In this document: one piece after another, positions 18,770-27,441 of the stretch
Layout: each line of letters opens with the position of its first letter
Numbering within the stretch: the stretch's first letter is position 1
Source of the DNA: Halobacillus litoralis
GTDB taxonomy: Bacteria; Bacillota; Bacilli; Bacillales; Halobacillaceae
Assembly (NCBI RefSeq): GCF_020524025.1
Contig: NZ_JAIVKN010000004.1
Location: forward strand, 1-64,000
DNA: 64,000 nucleotides
Direction: 5' to 3'
The notes under the pieces: model-generated
Databases searched by the model: none
What the model was told of the DNA's origin: nothing
What the model saw: only the letters and a program-made list of their open reading frames with translations
Position numbers and translations under genes: made by a program

Positions 18770-19657
18770 TTATTTTACCCACTCATCAATTACATCTTGA
18801 TTCTCATCCACCCACTTCTGAGCGCCTTCAGCAGGATCTTCAGAGCCTTCTACATACTCAATAAGCTTACCGATTTGTTGATCGGTCATCTTCCAGTTTT
18901 TAAACCATTCGCTTACTTCTGGGTAATCTTCTCCAAAGCCTTCTCTGGTCGCATGGTGGATCTTTTCTACCCCGCCAAATGTTTTTTGCGGATCTTTCAA
19001 GAATTTTAAGTCATATTTCGAGAAGATCCAGTGCGGGCTCCAAAGCGGGGCTACGATTGGTTCTTCTTCTTCTACTGCATTACCGATTTCCGCCAGCATA
19101 GCAGATTCAGAGCTTGGAAGTAGTTCATATTCGAGATTATAGTCCTCAATTAACTGCTCTGTTACTTCCATCGTACCTGCACCAGGGTCAAAACCAACAA
19201 TTTCACTGTTAAACAGTTCTTTGTTTTCATTTAAATCTTCTACGCTGTTAATATCTTCCAGGTAGGTTGGAACAACAAGTCCTACTTTTGCATTGTCATA
19301 CCAGGTCGCATCAGAGAAATTAATGGTATCTTGATACTTCTCTAAATAAGCAGCATCTTGAACGGGCAGCCAGATCTCTAAGCTGGCATCCAGGTCGCTG
19401 CTTTCTAAAGCTTTCATCGTACTTCCCATGTTCAAATTATTTAACTTAACATTATAACCATTGTCTTCGAGGATGACTTTCCACATATTAGTGACAGCAA
19501 TGTTTTCTGCCCAGTTAATTTGACCAATCTTTAACTCTTCTTTCTCAGTACCTTCTTGGTCACTACTTGATGCCCCGCTTGTGTTTCCACATGCTGTGAG
19601 GACAGCAATCATGAGAACCGCTAAAATGATACCCAGGTCTTTTTTCCACTTGTTCAT
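18770..19657 (-). CDS. gbsU: Glycine betaine/choline ABC-type substrate-binding lipoprotein
   Basis: 295 aa. Signal peptide with lipobox LTACGN, then an OpuAC-type type II binding fold: KIGQINWAENIAVTNMWKVILED opens the domain. Trp and Tyr candidates for the aromatic cage occur in LEIWLPVQ, ATWYDNA and PLWSPHW. No permease or ATPase gene lies nearby, so it must use distant partners or act as a sensor. Halobacillus halophilus has an equivalent orphan, gbsU, beside gbsR; the symbol is given by this synteny. It probably captures glycine betaine or choline outside the membrane. Confidence 0.8.
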   Translation of the reverse strand: MNKWKKDLGIILAVLMIAVLTACGNTSGASSSDQEGTEKEELKIGQINWAENIAVTNMWKVILEDNGYNVKLNNLNMGSTMKALESSDLDASLEIWLPVQDAAYLEKYQDTINFSDATWYDNAKVGLVVPTYLEDINSVEDLNENKELFNSEIVGFDPGAGTMEVTEQLIEDYNLEYELLPSSESAMLAEIGNAVEEEEPIVAPLWSPHWIFSKYDLKFLKDPQKTFGGVEKIHHATREGFGEDYPEVSEWFKNWKMTDQQIGKLIEYVEGSEDPAEGAQKWVDENQDVIDEWVK

Positions 19658-19823
19658 GTTAAAAACTCCCCTTTGTTAGTATGTATATTATTTTAAATAC
19701 ATTCTTTATATTAAATGTATTAAATATTTTTTTAACGAAAAAGCAAAATGAAGTCCCTCTTTACAATGAAAGAGGGGAGGTAAGGTAGTCTGTAGCAGCT
19801 ACAGACTACCTGATCACTTCTTT

Positions 19824-20375
19824 TTAATCTTGTTCATCTTTCGGTAAGAATTCAAATATCTCACCATTTCTTATACTTTCTACTAAGTCATTCAACCAGT
19901 GGTAGTATGTCTTGGATTCTTCTAACTGGTCATAGTACTTTTTTGCTGTCGCAACGATTTCTGGTGTGCTGGTGGAATCTTTGATCACATCTATGAAATC
20001 TTCTTGTGCTTCCTCAATGGCTTCCAGGTTCATGTTAACTTCCCGTTCCCACATCTGGCAGTAAAATGCCATAAAGGAACGGAAGAAATCTTTCTCAGCT
20101 ACATACGTATGTTTTCTGGAGCCGCGTGTAAATGTCTTTTTCACCATTTTTATTTCCTGCAGCCTGCGGACGCTGGTGCTCATACTTGGCTTACTCATTT
20201 CGAGTTCCGAACGCATTTCATCCAGCGTCATCTGATCTTTAAAGTACATGGTCGCATATAAATTCGCAGCAGCGGGTGTTACCCCGTATGAATCCATCGT
20301 TTCTGCAATGGCGCCGATAACTTTATTCTTGGCTTCTTCTATCTTAGCGCGGGATCTTTCTGTAGATTCACTCAT
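19824..20375 (-). CDS. gbsR: GbsR/MarR-type repressor of choline-to-betaine genes
   Basis: 183 aa. Winged-helix DNA-binding region at residues 35-95 (TLDEMRSELEMSKPSMSTSVRRLQEIKMVKKTFTRGSRKHTY), followed by helical C-terminal segments rich in aromatics (MAFYCQMW, TYYHWLNDLV). In B. subtilis GbsR represses gbsAB and is released by choline. It is divergent from gbsA, with the 280-base interval as the likely target. ATG preceded by GAAGGAGCGAC. Confidence 0.9.
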   Translation of the reverse strand: MSESTERSRAKIEEAKNKVIGAIAETMDSYGVTPAAANLYATMYFKDQMTLDEMRSELEMSKPSMSTSVRRLQEIKMVKKTFTRGSRKHTYVAEKDFFRSFMAFYCQMWEREVNMNLEAIEEAQEDFIDVIKDSTSTPEIVATAKKYYDQLEESKTYYHWLNDLVESIRNGEIFEFLPKDEQD

Positions 20376-20566
20376 AAGGTCGCTCCTTCAATTAAAGTAA
20401 ACCGTGTTAAAAATTTACTAAATCTTCTTCACAAACATCATGTTAACGTGTTCAGAAAAAATGTCAAATACCGAAGAGTTATTTTTCCCTCTAGTAACCG
20501 CTCATTCCTTTACTAATCCTAACCATTCCAGTACTATCCCATTCTTTTTATCTGGACAAATTCATT

Positions 20567-20595
20567 TTGACAGTCTTAAGGGGACATGTTAATGT
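20567..20595 (+). promoter_or_regulatory. gbsA promoter
   Basis: TTGACA (20567-20572), 17 bases, TAATGT (20590-20595), ending 60 bases before the gbsA start. GTTAA-containing stretches around and after the -10 box are candidate GbsR contacts. Confidence 0.55.
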
Positions 20596-20655
20596 TAAAA
20601 ACGTTAAATAAATTTTTAATAAACTTAACTAACTTCACGAATGGAGTTGATAGAT

Positions 20656-22128
20656 ATGAATCTTAAACTACAACAATACATGAACGGCAAATGGGTAGAC
20701 GCGAACTCAGGTAACACGCGTACGATTATTAATCCATATAATCAAGAAATCATCGCCACAGTTCCAGAAGGTGATGAATCTGATACAAAAGCAGCCATCG
20801 CTGCAGCAAGAGAAGCTTTTGATCACGGAGAATGGGCTTCTACTCCAGCTACAGAGCGTGGGGCTGTTGTAAGAAAAATAGCTGAATTGATAGAAAGAGA
20901 TAAAGAAGAACTCGCGTACTTAGAATCATTAGATACTGGTAAAACGCTAGAAGAAAGCCGCGGAGACATGGATGATATCGCTGGTGTTTTCCGTTATTAC
21001 GCAGAACTTGCAGATAAGGATGGCGGAGAGATGATTGATTCTCCAGTGCCGAATTCTATCAGTAAAGTGGTGCACGAACCGGTTGGGGTTTGCGGACAGA
21101 TTACACCTTGGAATTATCCTTTACTTCAAGCGTCCTGGAAACTCGCTCCAGCACTGGTTACTGGAAATACGTTAATTATGAAGCCGAGCGAAATCACACC
21201 GCTTACGACTATTAAAGTATTTGAGCTGATGGAAGAAGCGGAAGTTCCTGCTGGTGTCGTTAACCTTGTTCTTGGTGCAGGTGCTACGGTTGGCGCAGAG
21301 CTTTCGACGAACGAAGATGTAGACCTTATTTCCTTCACTGGCGGCATTGCGACCGGTAAGAAGATTATGCAGTCAGCAAGCTCCAACGTGAAGAAGCTTG
21401 CTCTTGAGCTTGGCGGGAAGAATCCGAATGTGATCTTTGCTGATGCTGATTTTGACCTGGCTGTAGACCAAGCATTGAATGGAGTATTCTTCCACGCCGG
21501 ACAAATCTGTTCAGCTGGTACAAGACTAATCGTGGAAGAAAGCATTCACGATGAATTTGTTCAAGCGCTGGTAGAGCGAGTGAAAAAATTCAAGCTTGGA
21601 AGCGGGTTTAATGAAGAGACACAGATGGGTCCACTGATTTCAGCTGAACATCTTGCGAAAGTAGAACAATATGTAGAAGCAGGGATCAAAGAAGGGGCTG
21701 CCTTAGCTGTTGGTGGCAGACGACCGGAGGATCCTGAACTGCAGAACGGATTCTTCTTCCTGCCGACGATCTTCACAGACTGCACAACAGATATGAGTGT
21801 TGTCCAGGATGAAGGGTTCGGTCCTGTAATTACGGTAGAGAAATTCAATACTGAAAAAGAAGCCGTAAAGCTTGCGAATGACTCCATTTATGGTCTTGCT
21901 GGTGGCGTTTTTACAAATGACATTGCAAAAGCGGAACGCTGTGCAGCGAAGATGCGCATGGGAACGGTTTGGATCAATGAATTCAACCTTTATTTCCCAC
22001 ACGCACCATGGGGTGGATTTAAGCAGTCTGGTATTGGCCGCGAACTTGGCCGTTTAGGGATGGAAGAGTATACAGAAACCAAACATATCTTCCAAAACCT
22101 TAAACCAGAGACAATCAACTGGTTTTAA
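20656..22128 (+). CDS. gbsA: Betaine-aldehyde dehydrogenase
   Basis: 490-aa NAD(P)-dependent aldehyde dehydrogenase. Visible are PWNYPLLQASWKLAPAL (cofactor fold), FTGGIATGKKIM (GxxxxG), ELGGKNPN (general base Glu) and FFHAGQICSAGTRL (catalytic Cys). It oxidises betaine aldehyde to glycine betaine, the compatible solute. The ATG at 20656 follows GGAG at proper spacing. betA lies downstream. Confidence 0.93.
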   Translation: MNLKLQQYMNGKWVDANSGNTRTIINPYNQEIIATVPEGDESDTKAAIAAAREAFDHGEWASTPATERGAVVRKIAELIERDKEELAYLESLDTGKTLEESRGDMDDIAGVFRYYAELADKDGGEMIDSPVPNSISKVVHEPVGVCGQITPWNYPLLQASWKLAPALVTGNTLIMKPSEITPLTTIKVFELMEEAEVPAGVVNLVLGAGATVGAELSTNEDVDLISFTGGIATGKKIMQSASSNVKKLALELGGKNPNVIFADADFDLAVDQALNGVFFHAGQICSAGTRLIVEESIHDEFVQALVERVKKFKLGSGFNEETQMGPLISAEHLAKVEQYVEAGIKEGAALAVGGRRPEDPELQNGFFFLPTIFTDCTTDMSVVQDEGFGPVITVEKFNTEKEAVKLANDSIYGLAGGVFTNDIAKAERCAAKMRMGTVWINEFNLYFPHAPWGGFKQSGIGRELGRLGMEEYTETKHIFQNLKPETINWF

Positions 22129-22306
22129 GCAGCCATCATGGAGTCGTTAGAGAGGGAAGTTTAAACTCCCTCTAAAGTGAGAGCTGTGGAATCAACTTAG
22201 AAAACTCAATCACACCATTTCAATAAATGAAGAAAGATTTTGAGCAGACTATTTCTATTGCTTGGATCCCTTTCTTCCAATGGCAACATCGAAGGAGGAA
22301 CAGATT

Positions 22307-24013
22307 ATGATTGAATCATATGATTATGTAATCGTTGGGGGCGGAAGTGCAGGATCTGTGCTCGGAAACCGTCTAAGTGAAGATGGAAAAAAAAGTGTCC
22401 TGGTTTTAGAGGCGGGACGTAGTGACTATTCATGGGATTTACTCATTCAAATGCCGGCAGCGCTGCCGTTCCCTTCAGGTAAGGACCTTTATGACTGGCA
22501 GTATGAATCAGATCCTGAGCCTTATATGAATGGCCGCCGGATCGCTCATGCCCGCGGTAAAGTTCTTGGGGGTTCGAGCTCTATTAACGGTATGATCTAT
22601 CAACGCGGAAACCCGAAAGATTATCAACGCTGGGGAGCCGACGAAGGAATGGACAGCTGGGACTGGAAGCACTGCCTTCCGTATTTCAAACGTCTTGAGA
22701 ATGCGCTGGGATCACCGGATGATGAACTGCGCGGTCATGATGGTCCAATTAAATTGGAACGCGGCCCTGCCAAAAATCCTTTGTTCCAGGCCTTCTTTGA
22801 TTCAGGTGTACAAGCGGGTTATAACAGAACCCCTGATGTAAACGGATTTCGTCAGGAAGGTTTTGGTCCGTTTGATAAGCATGTATACAAAGGGCAGCGT
22901 CTGTCCGCTTCCCGTGCTTATCTGCACCCGGTTATGGACCGTGAAAACCTAACAATTAAAACACGTGCCTTCGTTACAAGCATCGACTTCGATGGCACAA
23001 AAGCAAAAGGATTAACCTATAAGCGAAACGGAAAAATGCATCAAGTACAAGCAGGGGAAGTTATTCTCTCAGGCGGTGCCATCAATACGCCACAGCTGCT
23101 TCAACTATCTGGTGTTGGCGATGCGAAGCACCTTCGCTCCCTTGGCATTGATCCAGTTGTTGACCTTCCAGGTGTAGGGGAAAATCTTCAAGATCACCTT
23201 GAAGTCTATGTTCAACACGCGTGCCCGGTTCCGGTTTCTGAACAGCCGAACCTTAAGAAGTGGCGGATGCCTTGGATCGGCCTTCAGTGGATGTTTGGAC
23301 GTACAGGTCCAGCAGCAACAAACCATTTTGAAGGTGGCGGATTTGTCCGTTCCAACGAAGATGTCGACTATCCAAACTTGATGTTCCACTTCCTCCCGGT
23401 AGCGGTTCGTTACGATGGGCAAGTAGCACCGACCGATCACGGATTCCAAGTCCACATCGGACCTATGTACTCCGATGCCCGCGGTTCCTTGAAGATTAAG
23501 TCTAAAGATCCGAAAGAGCACCCGAGCATGGTGTACAACTACCTTTCAACAGAACAAGACAAACGTGAGTGGGTGGAAGCGATTCGAATCACACGTGAAA
23601 TCATGTCTCAACCTGCAATGAAACCTTACAATGCAGGGGAAATTTCACCTGGTCCTACGGTTCAAACAGAAGAAGAGATTTTGGATTGGGTAAGAGAAGA
23701 TGCGGAGACAGCCCTTCACCCGTCCTGCACAGCGAAAATGGGACCTGAATCAGACCCAATGTCAGTCGTAGATCCTCACACGATGAAGGTTCACGGACTA
23801 GACAATGTACGAGTGGTCGATGCTTCTGCAATGCCGTATGTAACAAACGGAAACATTCATGCACCTGTATTAATGCTGGCAGAAAAAGCAGCGGATCTGA
23901 TCCTTGGGCGTAAACCGCTGGATCCGATCGATGCGGATTACTACAAGCACGGTGTTCACCCGGCTGATGCAGGCACGGTTTCTGGAGCTAAACCCAAAGC
24001 AGTCACGAAATAA
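22307..24013 (+). CDS. betA: Choline dehydrogenase (GMC flavoprotein, BetA-like)
   Basis: 568 aa. N-terminal FAD fold [22 protein letters not shown] signature 1 around [20 protein letters not shown], signature 2 [17 protein letters not shown], and the C-terminal catalytic His in [10 protein letters not shown] and [17 protein letters not shown]. It oxidises choline to betaine aldehyde. B. subtilis uses an unrelated iron-type alcohol dehydrogenase (GbsB) for this step, whereas halophilic bacilli use this flavoprotein. The ATG at 22307 has GAAGGAGG ahead. Confidence 0.92.
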   Translation: MIESYDYVIVGGGSAGSVLGNRLSEDGKKSVLVLEAGRSDYSWDLLIQMPAALPFPSGKDLYDWQYESDPEPYMNGRRIAHARGKVLGGSSSINGMIYQRGNPKDYQRWGADEGMDSWDWKHCLPYFKRLENALGSPDDELRGHDGPIKLERGPAKNPLFQAFFDSGVQAGYNRTPDVNGFRQEGFGPFDKHVYKGQRLSASRAYLHPVMDRENLTIKTRAFVTSIDFDGTKAKGLTYKRNGKMHQVQAGEVILSGGAINTPQLLQLSGVGDAKHLRSLGIDPVVDLPGVGENLQDHLEVYVQHACPVPVSEQPNLKKWRMPWIGLQWMFGRTGPAATNHFEGGGFVRSNEDVDYPNLMFHFLPVAVRYDGQVAPTDHGFQVHIGPMYSDARGSLKIKSKDPKEHPSMVYNYLSTEQDKREWVEAIRITREIMSQPAMKPYNAGEISPGPTVQTEEEILDWVREDAETALHPSCTAKMGPESDPMSVVDPHTMKVHGLDNVRVVDASAMPYVTNGNIHAPVLMLAEKAADLILGRKPLDPIDADYYKHGVHPADAGTVSGAKPKAVTK

Positions 24014-24103
24014 CATGACTTATAGAAGAGCTCAATAATAATCGCTGACCTGTAACTCACGTATATAATTGTTACTTCAGGTATAGTGTTAAGGCACTAA
24101 ACG

Positions 24104-24142
24104 AAAGAGACTACATCCTTGGCAGGGTGTAGTCTCTTTTTA
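24104..24142 (+). terminator. Terminator of gbsA-betA
   Basis: 15-bp arms AAAGAGACTACATCC and complement (24104-24118 / 24125-24139) followed by Ts. Confidence 0.85.
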
Positions 24143-24168
24143 TTACACCAATAATGTATTTAATAGCC

Positions 24169-24198
24169 TTGTCTATAGGATTGGTAGAGTTATATAAT
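24169..24198 (+). promoter_or_regulatory. Promoter of the leader ORF/MFS efflux unit
   Basis: TTGTCT (24169-24174), 18 bases, TATAAT (24193-24198). It lies after the betA terminator and 35 bases before the leader start codon. Confidence 0.6.
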
Positions 24199-24232
24199 GG
24201 AAGCAGATCTTGTACATAAAGGAGGGAAAGTC

Positions 24233-24343
24233 ATGCATACGTTCACATTAGGCATCAACACCGAGAGCGAACATCTCCTTTTTTTGATGTCTATTTTTGG
24301 AATTTCAGTGGTCCATGGGACAAGTGTGTCCATTTTTAGCTGA
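24233..24343 (+). CDS. 36-aa leader peptide, Erm-leader-like, upstream of MFS efflux gene
   Basis: Short ORF with an excellent ribosome site (AAAGGAGGG, seven bases ahead). Codons 20-28 read SIFGISVVH; the macrolide-sensing ErmC leader contains SIFVISTVH. In ErmC the IFVI segment in the exit tunnel stalls the ribosome when a macrolide is bound. Here codons 21-24 (IFGI) lie at 24293-24304. They overlap the left arm of a 10-bp stem (24299-24308 with 24340-24349, one G-U pair), so a stalled ribosome would open it. A terminator hairpin then stands between the leader and the MFS gene. Similarity and layout are seen; regulation by antibiotic is inference. Confidence 0.7.
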   Translation: MHTFTLGINTESEHLLFLMSIFGISVVHGTSVSIFS

Positions 24344-24394
24344 AATTTCATAGATGTGAATGTACGTATGATTTCCTTAGAATAGCGAAAGCAG

Positions 24395-24424
24395 CCACAC
24401 GGGAATGATCACGTGTGGTTTTTT
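24395..24424 (+). terminator. Attenuator-like terminator in the MFS leader
   Basis: CCACACG (24395-24401) and CGTGTGG (24412-24418) form a 7-bp stem followed by six Ts, ending 25 bases before the MFS start codon. Because the only promoter seen is upstream of the leader ORF, this hairpin would stop basal transcription. The segment GTGTG at 24324-24328 could compete for its left arm. Confidence 0.6.
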
Positions 24425-24448
24425 ATGTATAAGAGAGGACGAGGTTTA

Positions 24449-25633
24449 GTGATTAAATCAAAACGTAGTATTTATATGTTGTATATCTATATCTTTTTTG
24501 CCCAGTTGTTTTTTGACCGGGCTTTGTGGGTCATCTACCTTGGTGACAGAGATATGTCGCTTGGTCAAATTGGTTTATTGGAGGCCTTTCTCCACCTGGC
24601 CATTGTTCTATTTGAAGTTCCTACAGGGATGATTGCAGATTTGTATGGGAGAAAAGCGAGTCTGCTGTTCGGAAATGTATTTAGTCTCCTTTATGGGTGG
24701 TTTATGTTAATCAGTGACACATTCTCGATTTTTACACTCGCCTTTTTATCTATGGGACTGATGGTCACTTTGCATTCCGGCGCCGAGCAGGCGTTTGCTT
24801 ATGATACATTGAAAAATGAAAACCGTGAGAAGGATTATACGAAGGTTATTGGAAGCATGACGGCTCTTGCGCTGTTGTCGTTAAGCCTGGCTAAATTCCT
24901 TGGTGGTTTTATGGCAGATATCAGCTGGGAATGGGTGTACGGATCAACGATCTTCACACACGTTCTCGCACTGATTCCTCTGTTTTTATTAAAGGAACCG
25001 GAACGTGAAAAGTCGGAAGACATTGGCGGACGATGGTATAACCAGTGGGTACACCAATTTAAATTAGGTTTAAATGTTTGGAGGAAGAACCCGGTCATTC
25101 ATCAGCCTATTGTACTTTTTACTTTAGCTGGCGCAGTTATGGTCATTATCGTTTTTTATGGGCAGGAGTACTTTATTCAGTTAGGATATTCTTCTGTTGT
25201 TGTGGGAGCTGTTTTTACGGTTGAAGGTCTTCTGGGAGTTGTGATGGCGAAAATCGCCTATAAAGTCGAGGAGCGGTTTGAATTCTTTAACCTCTTGTAC
25301 TATGGTTCAGGGCTTTTCGTTTTATTTTTCCTTTTATTTATCTTTGCCACTGAGTGGGCGATCCTGTTATCTTTCCTTTTCCTGGCCCAGCTGTTGAGTC
25401 TATTCGAGCCGATCTTCAGCTCATTTGTGCAGAACAGACTGAAAAGTAACGTCAGGTCCACTTTCTTTTCGCTGGTAGGTTTAATGGAAAGCTTTCTGAT
25501 CATGATCACCTTCCCGTTATTCGGATTTGCGGTTGAGCGTACGGGTTTTACCAACGGGTTTACGGGTCTGCTCATTATCTTCGTTATGGCGGCGGGGGGA
25601 TATCTACTGATTCAAAAGCTGATAAAGAGTTAA
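24449..25633 (+). CDS. MFS efflux transporter, probable drug exporter
   Basis: About 394 aa, twelve hydrophobic helices. Motif A-like loop GMIADLYGRKASLLFGN follows helix 2, with LHSGAEQAFAYDTLKNENREKDYTKVIG after helix 4. The second half begins near residue 215 after the loop with KEPEREKSED. The GTG at 24449 is chosen because GAGGACGAGG lies ahead; an upstream GTG would overlap the terminator hairpin. The regulated leader suggests an inducible drug pump comparable in logic to mef or bmr systems. The antibiotic, if any, cannot be read from the protein. Confidence 0.78.
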   Translation: MIKSKRSIYMLYIYIFFAQLFFDRALWVIYLGDRDMSLGQIGLLEAFLHLAIVLFEVPTGMIADLYGRKASLLFGNVFSLLYGWFMLISDTFSIFTLAFLSMGLMVTLHSGAEQAFAYDTLKNENREKDYTKVIGSMTALALLSLSLAKFLGGFMADISWEWVYGSTIFTHVLALIPLFLLKEPEREKSEDIGGRWYNQWVHQFKLGLNVWRKNPVIHQPIVLFTLAGAVMVIIVFYGQEYFIQLGYSSVVVGAVFTVEGLLGVVMAKIAYKVEERFEFFNLLYYGSGLFVLFFLLFIFATEWAILLSFLFLAQLLSLFEPIFSSFVQNRLKSNVRSTFFSLVGLMESFLIMITFPLFGFAVERTGFTNGFTGLLIIFVMAAGGYLLIQKLIKS

Positions 25634-25741
25634 TTTTAGGAGCTTCTCCCTTATGTGGGAAGCTCTTTTCTTACGTCCGTTTTACCCTGGGCTTACGGTA
25701 GTTTATAATGAGGGGCAAATAAGTAAAGACAGGAAGTGCCT

Positions 25742-27199
25742 ATGAGTAAGCGAAAGAAACAAGGATATAAAAAATCGAAAAAGAACACAAACCGCTCTGA
25801 GAAGTCAGTTGTAAAACAGCCGCCTCAACATAGACCACCAAAAGGCAAGCCGCCCCGTGGTCAGAAAGCTGTAACCGCCGAGGTTACATGCACAGGCTTA
25901 ACCGACGAAGGCAAAGGGGTTGCCGAGTGGAAGGGAAGACAGCTGGAAGTGCCTCTTCTTCTGCCTGGTGAAAAGGCTAAAGTGAGCGTCATTCAAAAAG
26001 GACGATTTTTGGACGCAGAATTGAAAGAAGTGATCCATTCTGCTGAGGAACGGGTGGATCCACCGTGTCCGTATTATTACGAGTGCGGAGGGTGTCAGCT
26101 CCAGCATATGAGTAATGAGGCGCAGACAGGTTTCAAGCAAAAGGCGATTGATACTCTGATGAAGCCCTTCGGAAAGCCGGAACCAATTTTCACTATGGAT
26201 CATCCATATGATTACCGGAACAAGAGCCATACGACATTTGGTCTGAATCACAAGCGTCAGGTCATTGGTGGATTGTACGCTCAAAACACACATGAAATCA
26301 TCCCGATGGATCGTTGTCTCATTCATGACCCGAAAGCAGACGAAATTGTGGAGTCCATCAAGGATTATATGAGGAACTCGAAAATGCAGCCATATAACGA
26401 AGACACCGGACGGGGGTTTTTGCGGCACGTACTGATTAAGGTCGGCAAAGTCAGCGGTGAAATCATGGTAGTGCTCGTGGCAGCCTCCTCTGAATTTAAG
26501 GGTAAAAACAATTTTGTGAAATCTTTAAGAAAAGCTCACCCTGATATTACGACCATGCTGTTAAATGTGAACAAACGGGATACAAGCGTCGTTCTCGGCG
26601 ATCAGGAGCAGGTGATTTTCGGCAAGGGAACAATTACAGACACGTTGTGCGGTCTGGAATTTGAGATTTCTGCAAAGTCCTTTTATCAGATTAATCCGGT
26701 CCAGACGGAGAAGTTGTATGGAAAAGCGATTGAAATGGCCGGGCTGACAGGAAACGAAACCGTGATTGATGCCTACTGCGGGATTGGTACAATCGGTCTC
26801 GTTGCAAGCAAGAGTGCAGGAAAAGTCATTGGCGTAGAGGTAAATAAGGATGCGGTGCGTGATGCCATTCGCAATTCGAAGCGGAATGGTGTGAAGAATG
26901 CACGGTTCTACCAGGGTGACGCTGGAGAATTCATGGTGGACATGGCGGCACGTGGAGAGAAAGCGGATGTGGTGATTATGGATCCGCCGAGAAGTGGGAG
27001 CGACGAAGCGTTTTTATCAAGTGTCGTGAAGCTAAAACCGAAGCGGGTCGTGTACGTGTCCTGTAACCCTGAAACACAGGCGCGGGACTTAAAGTATCTG
27101 GTGAAGAATGGATATAAAGTTGATGGGATTCAGCCGGTGGATATGTTTCCGCAGACCTATCATGTCGAATCTGTAGCTAAGTTGGTGCTGGACGTATGA
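25742..27199 (+). CDS. rlmCD: 23S rRNA (uracil-5-)-methyltransferase (RumA/RlmCD family)
   Basis: About 485 aa. Very basic N-terminal tail (residues 1-45), then a TRAM domain (TAEVTCTGLTDEGKGVAEWKGRQLEVP...). An iron-sulfur cluster region CPYYYECGGCQLQHM follows, then the SAM fold DAYCGIGTIGL and VIMDPPRSG. The catalytic Cys lies in VYVSCNPETQARDL and the general-base Glu near the end in HVESVAKL. It makes m5U in 23S rRNA. The start at 25742 fits AGGAAG; the upstream GTG does not. Bacillus carries more than one paralogue, so the target base is uncertain. Confidence 0.88.
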   Translation: MSKRKKQGYKKSKKNTNRSEKSVVKQPPQHRPPKGKPPRGQKAVTAEVTCTGLTDEGKGVAEWKGRQLEVPLLLPGEKAKVSVIQKGRFLDAELKEVIHSAEERVDPPCPYYYECGGCQLQHMSNEAQTGFKQKAIDTLMKPFGKPEPIFTMDHPYDYRNKSHTTFGLNHKRQVIGGLYAQNTHEIIPMDRCLIHDPKADEIVESIKDYMRNSKMQPYNEDTGRGFLRHVLIKVGKVSGEIMVVLVAASSEFKGKNNFVKSLRKAHPDITTMLLNVNKRDTSVVLGDQEQVIFGKGTITDTLCGLEFEISAKSFYQINPVQTEKLYGKAIEMAGLTGNETVIDAYCGIGTIGLVASKSAGKVIGVEVNKDAVRDAIRNSKRNGVKNARFYQGDAGEFMVDMAARGEKADVVIMDPPRSGSDEAFLSSVVKLKPKRVVYVSCNPETQARDLKYLVKNGYKVDGIQPVDMFPQTYHVESVAKLVLDV

Positions 27200-27311
27200 A
27201 CAGTGTAAAAGCGCCTCATAACTTTTGCCTTAGAACACCTTTTTCAACATGTATCCGCTCGTGAAGCTTCCATGTGTGTGAGGGAGTAGAGTTTGCCTTC
27301 TCGCCTGGATC

Positions 27312-27372
27312 AAAATAAATCTAAAAAGCCTCTCAAAAGTTTCACTTATGAGAGGCTTTTTAGATTTATTTT
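27312..27372. terminator. Terminator with 23-bp perfect arms
   Basis: Arms 27312-27334 and 27350-27372 are exact complements over 23 bases with a 15-base loop, ending in T-rich sequence on both strands. It serves the converging rRNA methyltransferase and glycosyltransferase genes. Confidence 0.8.
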
Positions 27373-27441
27373 ATGGTGGACGTATGTTTTTATAGTAGTG
27401 CTATATTTTTTTGCCATCTCGATTGTTCCACTTAATCCCTC

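Noticed and set aside
23105-23521. 138-codon frame antisense to betA
   Set aside because: It lies wholly within a well-supported gene, and its composition follows from the codon bias of the sense strand.
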